A stretch of 64,000 nucleotides of DNA from Artocarpus heterophyllus (lineage: Eukaryota; Streptophyta; Magnoliopsida; Rosales; Moraceae), in assembly GCA_025403435.1 (NCBI GenBank), contig CM046342.1, positions 20,256,631 to 20,320,630 on the forward strand. The letters are read 5' to 3'. The notes below the pieces were generated by a model, which saw nothing but the letters and a program-made list of their open reading frames with translations, searched no databases and was not told the DNA's origin. Position numbers and translations under genes: made by a program. Below, one piece after another: positions 24,380 through 35,559 of the stretch; position 1 is the first letter of the stretch; each line of letters starts with the position of its first letter.

Positions 24380-24760
24380 ATGATTAGCAACCCATTGCTT
24401 TTTTTATGACAAGAGGGTCACTTTCTTCTTATGACATTCCATTTATAGTTTGGTACTTGGATAGCCAATCCATACCCAAAATTACATCAAATTGGCTCAT
24501 AGACAAAACCATCAAATCAACAGAGAACTTATGATCATCAACTTCTATAGAACAAGACCTTTATCAAAGTATTCAAAATCAATGAAGGGCTAAAGTTCTC
24601 GACAGCTAATCCCAATAGATTAGTAAATGGTGCGAAAATAAAAGAATGGAAAGTTCTAGTATCAAATACTACATGAGGCCAAGAGTGAAAAATTAGGACC
24701 ATACCATCAATGACACTGTGGGCAGGCTGCTCAAAGTTTTCTTCCGTCCTCATATGGCAT
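24380..24760 (-). pseudogene. Gypsy-3 aspartic protease, broken
   Basis: The open segment 24753-24538 resembles the Tekay protease: VVFDTRTFHSFI, where the catalytic DTG or DIG core has become DTR. The downstream MDWLSKY-like segment is visible near 24460 on the minus strand. Further stops separate it from gag and reverse transcriptase. Confidence 0.65.
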
Positions 24761-24779
24761 ATGCTTAGGCTTTTCCTTT

Positions 24780-25970
24780 TCCCTTGTTCCCTCGTCCTTG
24801 TCGTGGGTAACTACTACTTGCCCTAAGTCCTTTTGTAGACTAGTATCTACCCCCTTGAGTACCTGAAGCTTGTAGAGTTTGATATCATGATCTAGATCTA
24901 GATCCTTGAGGTTGAAATTGTGATTAATATTGCAATCTGTTCTGTGGCTGCTGATATGGAGAATTATATGCCTGAGAAAGACCCTAAGACTAGGTAGTCT
25001 AAGAAGGACCCTGTGGTCGTTTTAGAGAGAAGAGAATTCTGCTGACTCAGCACAAGAATTGGAAATTCCTCCTAAAATGGCCTGCCTGACCGTAATGGTG
25101 GCAACTATATGGGGCATAGCGTTTATTTCTCAAAGAGGCACTACCTTTAGTGCTATTTTGATTACTTTGGGATCTTTGACCCTATCATTTGTTTGATTCC
25201 TCTTGCTCATCTTGGGATCATTTCCTTCATCCCTATTCCTTCTTGCCTGATTTTCTAGAGAAACTACCTTGGCACTTTGAACAGCGGCGACGACATCCAC
25301 TAGAGAAGTGTTCCTAACAGTTGCCACTTTTTCCTTGATGTCAGGTCTCAAGCCATTCTTAAATTGCAGTATTTTGAGTATAGGATCTATTGCAGGCTTG
25401 TATGCGTATTGTGCCAACCCAACAAATTACCTATAGTACTCATTAACTATTGAGCTCTCGTGTCTTAGTTGGGTGAGTTGCCTCATCATCTCAGCCCTAT
25501 ACTGTTCATTTACATATTTCTGTCAAAAAAGTTTCTCAAATTTCTCCCACGTCATATTCTCTACATCTTGTGTCTACTTAACAACTGTCCACCAGTTCCC
25601 AGCTGCATTAATTATATAAGTACTTGCAAAAGTGGCCCTATATTCCATATGAACTTCTTTAGTCCAAAACATTCACTTCGTTTCATTAATCCAACTATCA
25701 ACCATTTATGGTCCATCCATTCCATTAAATTTAGGCAGATTCAATCTAGCAAAATCACAAAAATTAGGCCTTTCTAGACTTTAGGGTCATCTCACAAAAA
25801 TCTAGCATCCCTCTAAGGGCTTCAAACATTGCCATGAGTTGGTTCAAAGCATTCTTCGGAGGTGGTATGAGTTGCGGGTTTGGAATATTTTATTGAGGTG
25901 GTGCGGGTAGTTGATCTTTAGGGTTATTTCTTCCAATTGGATTTTTTCTCCTCTTTCTTTTGGAAGGCAT
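24780..25970 (-). pseudogene. Gypsy-3 gag, broken
   Basis: ATG at 25970 begins MPSKRKRRKNPIG. The open segment 25417-25130 reads FKNGLRPDIKEKVATVRNT, typical of the end of a chromovirus gag domain. A zinc-knuckle-like region near 25050-25110 is degraded. Stops and indels prevent a single product. Confidence 0.7.
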
Positions 25971-26091
25971 CTTAGGAATTTGTATTTGATATGCTAAAAG
26001 TGTTAGTAAAAATGAGAATGCATGGTAGTCTAGAAGATATAAAAGCTTTATCTAGTTTGACCGGTAGCATATTTTGAGTTTTCAAACGTAG

Positions 26092-26103
26092 GCTCTGATA
26101 TGC
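26092..26103 (-). other. Degraded primer-binding site of Gypsy-3
   Basis: The minus strand reads GCATATCAGAGC where TGGTATCAGAGC is expected, 4 bp from the LTR end at 26108. Confidence 0.65.
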
Positions 26104-26412
26104 TTTTTGTCACGACCCAAAATTAAGACTAGTAATAAAAATTTAAAGTTTCATAAAGGTGAGGTCTTAATGTAAAATAATAATTTCTTAGATAAGTTTT
26201 CATTTACTTTTCTATTCCAATTCTTTAACTCACAGTAATGCATCCACCTGTCAAACTTAGATATAATACACAAAATTATCATAAAGAGGTATGTTCATCA
26301 CAAAGGGGGTTTATCATGTATCTCCAACTTAATACACAACACTTAGCATATAGTTAGTTCAGATAAAGTCCTTAAGTTACAAGCTAGTGCTATTTCAGAT
26401 ATTAAACTTCAA

Positions 26413-26416
<4 letters not shown>

Positions 26417-26450
<34 letters not shown>
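26417..26450. repeat. (AT)17 microsatellite
   Basis: A perfect AT dinucleotide run of 34 bp within the Gypsy-3 LTR. Confidence 0.95.
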
Positions 26451-26453
<3 letters not shown>

Positions 26454-26925
26454 TATGTAGAGCCCCTCTAAAATCATTACCCAAAAATTTTGTCACAAGT
26501 CTCTCAATGCTTTAGCTACTCTGTTGGTCTAGCTCGCGCTGAGCACTACTTGGAGAAAAGAGAGGTAAGCTAGAGCCTAGTATGATTATAGATTACTTGG
26601 TTTTAAAATCAACAAAAAAAAAAAATTAAATATTTGAAGTACATGTATTTCTACAAGAAAATAAAATATATATGAACTTTATGATTTCAAATAAAATTGC
26701 AATAAAAACTCAACAAATTAACATTCAAACAAAATTCATATATATACAAAAGTAAATAAATAAACATTTAAAAAAATCTGTCTAAACATATATAAGGTTA
26801 GGAACTTGTCGTTAAATCTAACACTGAAGTTCCAATTGTTAGTAAAGGCAAAAGAGGAAAGAAAGGGATTTAAAGATGTTCGTTATGCTCTGAATAAGCA
26901 GCCCGTGTCTCGCGTGCCCCAAATG

Positions 26926-26930
26926 AGCAC
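26926..26930. other. Target-site duplication of Tat element, left copy (AGCAC)
   Basis: AGCAC precedes the LTR at 26931 and recurs at 37760-37764 after the other LTR. Confidence 0.93.
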
Positions 26931-27564
26931 TGTTGATGCTTACTGTTGTCCGGCGTCGGATCAACACCCACGTGCGGCCGTGCACGGTCTAACCTCTTCT
27001 TGGGCTCGCCTCCGGCCGAGAGTGTGCACCTGTAAGAGGAGGGATGCTTTGGAGAAAATAGTGGGGTTAGTCAATAGACAAGGGCTCTCCGATGCTCAAG
27101 GTAGGTATTGCTTAGCAGAGGTCGGCAGCTAGTTAGGTGTGAAGAAGCAGTCTCTCTCTAGGATGTCATAAATGCATCCTATTTATAGGCCACCACTTGG
27201 ATCGGGTATAAGATGGGTTTTGCCCACCACCCGGGTGTCACATCAAGGTGTGTCAGGCAGTAGGTAACAAGTGTCACACCTATCGCCCAATGGATTGGAC
27301 TCTATCGGACGACAATGTATCTACCTTGTGTTAGCCTACAATGGCGAGTAGTAGCCTATTTATGAGTAATTTTGGCCCGACCCGAGCTACCGTATGTACC
27401 GAGGTGGCAGGCCTCTAGGGCACAGCCTTGGATGCCTGAGAGGCACCTCAGGAAGAAGTATAAAGCATCGAGAGCCACCACCAAGCTTCCTGGAGTCTGC
27501 CGAGCTTAATAGCCGACCACCGAAGTTAAGGTCCTCAGTGGTGGTGCCGAGCTTACCCTCAACA
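26931..27564 (-). repeat. 3' LTR of Tat element
   Basis: 634 bp; on the plus strand TGTTGATGC...CCTCAACA. Nearly the same as 37125-37759, with scattered substitutions (for example GTCCGGCGTCGG versus GTTCGACATCAG near the start). Confidence 0.93.
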
Positions 27565-27577
27565 TTAGCCCCCCAGT
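27565..27577 (-). other. Polypurine tract of Tat element
   Basis: The minus strand reads ACTGGGGGGCTAA next to the 3' LTR start. Confidence 0.75.
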
Positions 27578-27790
27578 TCACTTGGTCGGTGTTCGGCCGG
27601 GTGGACTATGCCGAGTGGGCTAGGTCGGCTCAAAGGAGGAAAGCCAAATGACACTTAGAAGCGGGGTGAGGTGAAAAGACGCGTGGATCAGACGGGGGAC
27701 GCATGTCACATCGCGACCGTCTGCGCGACTGTTAGGCGTATTAATTGTGCCTCCTGGGTTTTCGCGCTCTAGTTTCCTGCCCAAAATGGC

Positions 27791-27798
27791 TATAAATA
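27791..27798 (+). promoter_or_regulatory. TATA box of the Tat antisense gene
   Basis: TATAAATA in the context GGCTATAAATAGGGCC, about 150 bp upstream of the first ATG (27942) of the plus-strand gene. It lies outside the LTR, so the gene may have its own promoter. Confidence 0.6.
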
Positions 27799-27941
27799 GG
27801 GCCACCCTCGTTGTAATTTGCACTTCATTTTTAGAAATTTTACGCCCGAAGAGTTTTAGCTGCCGAGCTCAAGTTATATAGCCGAGGATCGTCACTCCCG
27901 AGCTACCGAGAACCCTAGCAGGTAATTTTCCTCAAGTGAAA

Positions 27942-30464
27942 ATGAGTGACTTGTCTGATTCCCAGAACATAGAGGTTTCCTAGGCGAAAAGTAGCACAGA
28001 GAGTAGTAGCTCTTCTTCTACCCAATCCGACGCTAAAGTGGCGTCCCTAAGATGGGACGGGGCCAGCCAGCTGGAGCAAATCCTAAGGGTCGATTCCCAG
28101 ACAGTACCCGAACAGGAGTTTTTAAACATGCTGGACAGGCGCAGGCTCATTAGGCCGTCCAGGGAGCAAGACCGTTATGTAGGGCGGCGACAGCGGGCTC
28201 ATCCCGAGTTCTTCTAAGGGAGAGGACCGAGCTTCAGGCCTACGAGGATGCTCCGAGCACCTCTGGTCGGAATGCTGGGGTCCCCGTCCAAGTCGCGGGG
28301 GTGATCACGGTTGACGTCTCTGATGAGGAGTATGCAGCCGAGGAGGCAGATGCAGAGCAGCTAGAGATGGAATAGGAGGTCCAGGTTACCCGCGTTCGGG
28401 GCGTGACGGCATATCGGGTAAGCCGACCTAGGCAAACCTAGGCGGCAGGCTATACGAGTGCCATCATGGAGTCGCGGTTAGAGAACCTACGCACCGAGTA
28501 TGGCATCCCGGATGATGTGATTCTCACCGTCCCCGGTGAGGGAGACTCACCTTTAGACACGGCGGAGGGATTCATCACGCTCTACGCCGAGTTCTTCAGG
28601 GCCGGGCTGCGTCTACCATTGCACCGCTTTCTCCGCTGGGCACTCAACGACTTTAATGTGTGCCCGACTCAATTGAACCCGAACAGCTATAGGTCGCTGA
28701 TCTGGATGTACATCCTATGGAAGTACCACCGGAGTACCGAGATGCCACTGGAGGCCTTCAAACAAGTATTCAAGATGAAGAAGCTTCCTCGGCAGTCCAG
28801 CTGGTACTACTTCACCGGCTTCAGGAAGGATTTTATCTTGGGCAACCCCGACTCGGACAAATTATGGAAGTACGAGTGGTTCTACACCAGGGGAAACTTT
28901 CTAGCCCGAGCTGGTGAAACCATCCCTGAGGATCAGCAAGTGCCGAGGTCGTTCGAGCAGGGGCACATTTGGACCAAGCGTCCTTGGGCACCGAGCCGCG
29001 TAATTAGGACAGTAGACGAGTTGTTTGAGAAACTGGAATCATCCAGACAACAGTCCTTCCTTCTGAGAAAGGACACTTTATCCAGTTACGGCTAGTTTGG
29101 GGAGTCCAGCAGTCTTCCCCAAGCTGTCCGTCTTGCCCGGGCACCCGGGTAGGTTACAATTGCTCGTTCGAGTGCCGCGGACGTTCCAGGGCCAAGCACT
29201 TCCCGATCCAGGTGGCCGATGAGGGAGCCTTCTACGTCCAATTTTGAGGACTCGTCAAGTGGCTCCTTCGATGCGGGGCCACCTGTAGCCGACGAGGACC
29301 TCGAGGACGTGATTAGGTTCCTATACCCGTCTCGCCAACTCCGAATCAGAGGTCATCCCAGAGCCTTATTTTTAATCACCCTTTCTTATCTCGACCTTGC
29401 TTTGACTTTGCTCTTCCTTGTGCAAAAATGACGACTCCGACCTCCCACGCCGACAGACGCGCCCAGATGGCGAGTTTAAGGAAGCAGAAGGGCAAGGCCA
29501 TCGACACCGGGAGAAAACATAAGCGGACGCCAAGGCCCGAGCTCCCAACACGTACCAGGAAGACCTCCACATCAGTCCATGTCCCGCCAACTCCGCCGCA
29601 GCCGACTAGGGCCTCGCCAGAGGTCATCCTAGCAGACGAGGTCGCTAGAGGCTCGTCCGAGGACGTGCAGAGAAGGCGCCCGAACTACCGTGGCATTGTT
29701 TTGGAGCATCTCAGAGATGCGGTTCCCCAGGATGATTTCTTCATGAACATCCAGGGGCCAGACTTCCAGAGCCTTTGCAACACGGCCTTTCGAGTTGCCG
29801 CCTCTGTAAGTATCCAAGCTTACCAATAGTTGGATTCTTTTGTCATGTTATCGAGGACTGACTTCTTTGCTCGCAGGTGAGCGCCGTTTTGCACATGGTG
29901 CACTCCACCGGGATCAGGGAGGTCCACAAGGAAAAGGAGATGCACAAGAAGACCTTCCTCCGGATGTAGGACTCCAATCAAAAGCTCAATGATAAGAGCA
30001 TTGAGCTGGATCAAGCGAAGGGATCCCTCTCATGAGCTTAGGAGGAAGCCCAGAAGGCTAAGGTTGAGGCCCAGGAGGCAGCAAGGTGGCTCAGAGAGGC
30101 GGAGGATAGAGCTGCACGGCTCGAGGGGCAGCTGACAACCCTATAAGCGGAGCACCAGCATCTTGTTGTCGAGCTCCCTGGTCACCTGGCTGGTGCGGTT
30201 GAAGAATTCAAGATGTCCCCAGAGTATGCCGATCTCTATTACCACGGCATGATAGACCTCCGCGAGTACCAGATCGAGAAGCACCCCAAGGCGACGGGAT
30301 TCGACTGGTCGGTCATAGTTGAGGCCGACCAAGACGACGCCGAGCAACAGTGGGGCGAAGAGGACGAGGTCGTCGTGGTAGACGGTGATGACGACGGGGA
30401 CGAGCAGAGCACCGAAAGAGGCAGAGGTGAGGACGCGGCTGGGGACGAGACCCAGGCTGATTGA
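27942..30464 (+). pseudogene. Antisense gene of the Tat element (putative gypsy-type transposon domain family), broken
   Basis: It runs opposite to gag-pol. The ATG at 27942 opens a Ser-rich N-terminus with early stops. The core frame 28466-29095 carries the conserved domain seen in many plant proteins annotated as putative gypsy-type transposon (Pfam Transposase_28 type): GEGDSP, EGFITLYAEFFRAGLRLPLH, NPNSYRSLIWM, SSWYYFTGFRKDF. Next come a basic segment (29428-29805), an intron at 29806-29876, an Ala/Glu-rich likely coiled coil (about 29900-30150, with four in-frame stops) and an acidic C-terminus ending at TGA 30462-30464. Function unknown; the family assignment is from recall of its motifs. 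Confidence 0.75.
29806..29876 (+). other. Intron of the Tat antisense gene
   Basis: 71 bp with donor GTAAGTATCC and acceptor CTTTGCTCGCAG. It contains an in-frame stop, and splicing joins codon TCT to GTG in phase 0, continuing the same frame into the coiled-coil region. Frame restoration makes this a credible intron. Confidence 0.7.
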
Positions 30465-30549
30465 ACTTGTAATTTTAATTTTTTTTCTTTTTTTCCCTTT
30501 TTTGTGTTCGGGCTCGGGAGGTGCCCGGTTTCCTTGTACCTCCCTGATA

Positions 30550-30555
30550 AATAAA
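30550..30555 (+). terminator. Poly(A) signal of the Tat antisense gene
   Basis: AATAAA 86 bp after the stop codon, following a T-rich stretch. Confidence 0.5.
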
Positions 30556-31395
30556 GATTTCCCATTTTGCTCTCATTGTTTTCTTTATGTGTAGTTCAGT
30601 TTTAGTTTACATACCACATAATTTCCCAAGTGCGAGTGTCCTCGGGTTAACAATATTAGCTTTAGGTGCACCTCGATGCGAAGTATTCTTCGGACATCTG
30701 GTCACTATCATCTAGTGTCAAGTAGCCGTTATTGTCCATGTTAGGTGCTTCTCGGGGAGGATCCCAGGTTGCGAACCAGCCATCTCGACAGCCGTAAAGT
30801 TGGCTCGAGTTTGCCTTGCCTGCTTAGTTAATCCGAGCATGTAAGTTTCAATCTCGGCTCGGTGTCGAGTTGTCCGAGCAGAGGTGAATGGAACCTCTAT
30901 TCTCAGTTAATCCGAGTAGTTATCCTTCTCTGCTTGGTTGATTAATCCAAGCAGGTTTAGGTTTCTAATCTCGGTCGGGTAGAGCATAGCGTCTATGACC
31001 ACCCTTACCCTGTTGCCCCCCTTAGACTTGCTTAGGCTTTAAAGAAGCTTTACAAGTATAGGACTCGTCGGGCACAGGAATGTGCCAAGCAACTTAAAAG
31101 GGTTTTTTGTATGGCGACAGACCTGTGGTCGGTATACCGACCAGCCCCCTAGCCCAGTTCAATAAAGTTGACTCTCCCTTGGTGAGAGTTATTGTCTTGT
31201 CCTCCGAGCCAGAGTTGTGGCATCTTGGATTTACTTTTCCTTTAAACACATTACTCAGGTGGAATGATATTAGGGAAGTTGTGCTCCATTAATGTGATAT
31301 ATACATGGATTTTTCTAGCCCTGTTCAGCAGGTCTAGTTACAAAAGAATTATGGCCAGAGGTCAAAAAAATAGTCTGGCTCTGAATTTTAACAAT
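30556..31395. other. Tat noncoding spacer between integrase and antisense gene
   Basis: No supported gene. It contains imperfect repeats of a TTAATCCGAGCA-like phrase at about 30825-30960, separating the convergent 3' ends of integrase and the antisense gene. Confidence 0.6.
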
Positions 31396-32620
31396 AGAAT
31401 CTTTTTAAGAGCTCAGCATTCCATGGATGTCTGAACTGATAGCCCTTCATATCGGTCAACCTGCATGTGTCTGGTCGTATGACGTCTTCGACTCTAAACG
31501 GACCTTCCCACTTCGGACCAAAGGACTCGAGACCGGGTTGTTGAACCGTGACCTTTTTCAACACCAAGTCACCAACCTTAAAGCTTCTAGGTTAAACCCT
31601 TTTGTTGTAATACCGAGCTACCACTTGGTTCCAAGCTGCGTTACGAATCGCTGCTCGGTTTCTTTTTTCCTCCAATAGGTCGAGCTCGGCCATCATCAGT
31701 TCCACGTTCAGAGTCTCCTCATAGCATTCAACTCTAAAGCTCGGTAATCCCACTTCGGCTAGAATGACAGCCTCTGCCCCGTAAATGAGGGAAAATGGTG
31801 TTTCACCGGTCGCCGTTCAGGTAGTTGTTTGGTATGCCTAGAGCACCTGGGGTAGTTCATCAATCCACACACCCTTAAGCCCCTCAAGTTTTTTCTTCAG
31901 GTTATCTTTGATTGTCTTGTTGACGGCCTCAACCTGGCCGTTACTCTGTGGATAGCTCGGGAAGGAGAAGACCTTCTTAATGTCGAGCTTCTCGCATAAA
32001 CGACGTAGACCCGAGGATTCAAACTGCTTAGCATTATCAGTCACAACAGTATGCGGGATCTTGAACCGGCAGACAATGTTCTTCCACACGAAGTTGGTAC
32101 ACTTGGCCTCGGTCATGTTGGCACAGGGTTCGACTTCGATCCACTTCGTAAGATAGTCAATTGCCACGATGTAGTACCTAAATTACGATCGGGCCGTTGG
32201 GAGGGGTCGGATCAACTCGATGGCCCACTTTACGAATGGCCATGCCGAGGTTACTGGATTGAGGGGCTCGACATGAGAGCTGGGAATTCTAGCATACTGT
32301 TGGCATTTAAGGCATTTTTGGACAAAGTTCCCGCAGTCTTGCTGCATGGTGGGCCAGTAGTATCCCTGTCGGAGGCACTTTTGGGCCAAAGAACGTCCTC
32401 TGAAATGATTGCCGCATAGGCCTTCATGGATCTTGCTCATCAGATACTCAGCCTCCTTGGGGTCCAAGCATCTCAAGCATGGCGTAGTGTAGCCTCGTCG
32501 GTATAACTTCCCACCGATCATCGAATACCGGGCCGAGCCGTTATGTACCCGATGTGCTTCTTCTCGGTCGTCGGGTAACTCGGCTGTGGTTAGGTATCGG
32601 ATGATCGGGTCCATCCAGGT
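31396..32620 (-). pseudogene. Tat integrase, lightly broken
   Basis: The zinc-binding region is near 32480-32290 (IHEGLCGNHFRGRSL, GYYWPTMQQD, CLKCQQYA), giving the HHCC pattern. In the core, MAIDYLTKWIE starts at 32167, VVTDNAKQFES follows near 32050 and YPQSNGQVEAVNK near 31945. The C-terminal GPKWEGPFRV-like segment lies near 31510. Breaks occur near 32170 (frame change) and around 31830. This would catalyse insertion of the cDNA. Confidence 0.88.
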
Positions 32621-32689
32621 ACTTCTCAGCTCCTCGGCCAGGCTCATGACTTCCTTAACTATGCTTGGTTCGGACAGTCTTTCGATAGG

Positions 32690-33330
32690 GACTGACGTCA
32701 AGTCACTTCCACCCAATCCAGAAGCTAGTCGGGCTAGGATGTCGGCTTCTGCATTTTCAGACTGGGGAATCTGCTTAAAAGAATAGGACTTAAATTGTCC
32801 AAGCAGTTGTTTTGCTTCCTTTAAATATGCTGCCATCGAGTCTGCTCGGGCCTGAAATCCTCCGGTGACCTGCTGCACCACTAGCATTGAGTCGCTATAG
32901 ATGGTAAGGCAGTTGACGTCGAGATCCTGGGTGATTCAAAGTCCAGCCAGCAGAGCTTCATACTCTGCCTCGTTGTTAGAGGCCTTGAAGTCGAACTAGA
33001 GGGTGTAGATAACCTTGTACCCATCCGGGCTCGTTAAAATCAGCCCGGCCCCCGATCCATCGATGCAGGTAGAGCCGTCAGCGTGTAGTTTCCAGTCTGG
33101 CTCTAGGGAAAGGCCTCGTTCAGTGTAGCCAGTTGTATCAAGCTCTTCAATGGGTGACTTCTCGACTTGTGGAGTTGCCTTGCCGGCCTCCGTAAATTTC
33201 GCAATGAAATCTGCCAGGACTTGAGCTTTTATTGCCGTTCTCGGCATGAAATGCACATCATATTGGCCTAGCTCAATCGACCACTTGGCCATTCGGCCCG
33301 ATATCTCCGGGCTCTGCAAAACTTGTCGTA
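32690..33330 (-). pseudogene. Tat second (archaeal-type) RNase H domain, broken
   Basis: WKLHADGSTCIDGSGAGLIL lies at about 33110-33050, then an NNEAEYEALLAGL-like segment near 32970-32935, DSMLVVQQVTGGFQARA near 32890 and ENAEADILARLASG near 32760. A second RNase H between the retroviral-type RNase H and integrase is diagnostic of Tat elements. A stop or shift lies near 32998 and 32890. Confidence 0.85.
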
Positions 33331-33339
33331 GAGGGAACT

Positions 33340-33772
33340 TGGTCGGGACCTTGATGGTATGGCCTTGGTAATATGACCGTAGCTTCCGGACCGATGTTAT
33401 TAAGGCAAAGGCCAGCTTCTCCAGCGGTGGGTACCGCTCCTCGGCACCTTAGAATGCTTGGCTAGTATAATAAATGGGTCTCTAGATGTCATCTTCATCT
33501 CAGACCAAGATTGAGCTAACAGTTTTCTCTGACACGGCTAAATAGGTGGTTAAAGCCTCATCGGGCAAAGGTTTGGACAAGAGCGGGGGCGTAGCCAGGT
33601 AAGTTTTTAAGCTTTGAAAAGCTTCTTCACACTCCCTGCTCCACTCAAACCTCCCCTTAAGTGCCTTGAAAAAGGGGTGGCACTTGTCGAAAGCCCGGGA
33701 GACAAACCTTGATAGAGCAGCCACCATGCCAGTTAGCTGTTGCACGTCCTTCACCGTCTGAGGAGAATGCAT
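33340..33772 (-). pseudogene. Tat first RNase H domain, broken
   Basis: QQLTGMVAALSRFVSRAFDK, then CEEAFQSLKTYLATPPLLSK and TYLAVSEKTVSSILV. This is the connection and RNase H start after reverse transcriptase. A stop lies near 33498. Confidence 0.82.
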
Positions 33773-33779
33773 GTCGATA

Positions 33780-35340
33780 ATTGCTTGGGCTTTCGCTGGG
33801 TTGACCTCAATTCCTCACTGATTGACCAAAAATCAAAGGAATTTGCCTGAGCTGACGCCGAAGGCGCATTTCACTAGGTTGAGTTTCATCCCATATTCCT
33901 GGAGAATGTCGAAGCTAGCTCGGATGTCGGTCATGTGGTCCTTTGCTTGGACAGATTTTACCAACATGTCGTCCACGTAGACCTCTATAGTTTTCCCGAT
34001 TAACCGAGCAAACATCTTATTGACGAGGCGTTGGTAAGTAGCCCCGGCGTTCTTTAGGCCAAACGGCATCATGACGTAACAGTACAAGCCCTGGTCGGTA
34101 ACGAAGGAGGTTTTGACTTGGTCTTCCTCGGCCATCCTTATCTGATTGTACCCGGAGTATGCATCCATAAAACTTAGAAGCTCGTGGCCGGCTGTGGCAT
34201 CGACGAGCTGGTCTATCCGAGGAAGTGGGAAGCAGTCCTTCGGGCAGGCTTTGTTGAGATCGGTGTAGTCAATGCAGACCCGCCATTTGCCGTCGCCTTC
34301 TTGACGAGGACAACATTCGCTAACCATTCCGGGTATTTGACCTCTCTGATGAATCCAGCCTTAAGGAGTTTCTGGACTTCATCGTTGATTACAACATATC
34401 TCTCTAGGTTAAAGGCCCTTCGTTTTTGTTTCACCGGCTTGTGGCCAGGTTGGACGTTGAGCCGATGGCTGATAATGCTCGGATCAATGCCGGGCATGTC
34501 CTCATTGGACCACGTGAAAACATCACGATATTCAGAAAGAAGGCATTCCAGGTCGGCCCAGATCTTAGGTCGTAGCTGTGACCCGAGTTGGACTATGCGT
34601 TCAGGCCTTTCAGGGTCCAGGGAGAACGGCACTAAGTCTTCGACCGGAGTGGCCCTTAGCTCTTCCTCGGGCAACCTGGGGTCCAGGTCTGCCAGCATCT
34701 TTGGCGCCGGGTCGGTTGGGAGATCGGTCTCGTCGACCGAATAGATGGCCAGGATGTCATGTTGCAGAGCTGTGGCTGCTCGAACAGCACTAGCGTAACA
34801 AGTCTGGGAGTCCGCCTGAGAAGAGCATATCACTCCAACGCCGTCGTCGGTCAGGAATTTCACGGCCAAATGATATGTTGAAACAATGACCTTCAAGCCA
34901 TTCAGCGTCGGCCAGCCGATGATGATATTGTACTGGGAGGGTTTGTCGACAACTAAAAAGTTGACTACCCGAGTGATCCTAGCGGCCCCTTCTCTGAAAG
35001 TTACCGGTAAACTGACTTTGCCGGTTGCTCGGACACACTCCCCAGCAAAGCCGTAAAGCGAGGTCCGGACTGGGACCAAGGGGGTGTTACTTATCTTCAG
35101 TCTGTCAAAAGCCTATTTGAAGAGGATGTCTGCCGAACTATCGTTGTCGATTAACACACGTCGCACTACATTGTTGGCGATGGGCAGTTCGCATACGAGC
35201 GCGTCGTTGTGGGGGTGCATCAATTGATCCGCTTCCTCCTAGGTGAAAGTGATCGGGGTGTCTCCTTGACGGTATATCTTGTTGATGTGCTCGGATATGT
35301 TTATTAATTCATCCCGCTCAACCCGCCGAGCTTCTCTGAC
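33780..35340 (-). pseudogene. Tat protease and reverse transcriptase
   Basis: Protease: RRVLIDNDSSADILF near 35150 (Tat type, normally D-N-G-S-S), then NIIIGWPTLN near 34920. Reverse transcriptase: DPSIISHRLNV near 34480, ANVVLVKK near 34310, CIDYTDLNKACPKDCFPLP near 34270, FMDAYSGYNQIRM near 34165 with a catalytic Asp, MPFGLKNAGATYQRLV near 34060 and VYVDDMLVKS near 33970 with the Asp pair intact. The open segments 35079-34213 and 34327-33833 overlap in different frames, showing a frameshift near 34290. Confidence 0.9.
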
Positions 35341-35559
35341 GTAAGATCATCGACCACTCAACGTGTCCCCGGTAACTAGCCCACCGAATATCATGTGAAC
35401 AATATTCGGGGGATCCGAGGCGTTCCCACTGTCGGTCCTGGGTCGGTTCTACATGTCTCGACCCAACGAATCGTTCCTTCCAAATGTGGCCCTCGGGGTT
35501 ATAACCGGTTGCATGAATTCCTCTAAAAGACCTTCTTAGACCAGCCATTCTATCTGGTC

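Larger units (their letters stand above)
23498..26930 (-). mobile_element. Gypsy-3: decayed Ty3/Gypsy element, split by Tekay-1 and by the Tat element
   Basis: On the minus strand: part of a 5' LTR (26930-26108), a mutated primer site, gag from an ATG at 25970, protease and the first half of reverse transcriptase, which runs into the Tekay-1 LTR at 23497. The rest of pol must lie left of the window beyond Tekay-1. Its LTR keeps a stretch similar to the Tekay LTR (GCCTAGTATGATTA near 26575, about 470 bp from the LTR end, as in Tekay-1) but lacks the palindrome array, so it is a related but distinct family. Confidence 0.78.
26108..26930 (-). repeat. Gypsy-3 5' LTR, proximal part
   Basis: The LTR end reads TGTCACGACCC on the plus strand (complement of the usual GTGACA end). 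The 823 bp run to the Tat insertion at 26931. An (AT)17 microsatellite lies inside at 26417-26450. Confidence 0.7.

Noticed and set aside
34184..34793. Long plus-strand frames over the Tat pol region
   Set aside because: They are GC-rich shadows of the protease and reverse transcriptase frames, which carry the recognised motifs.
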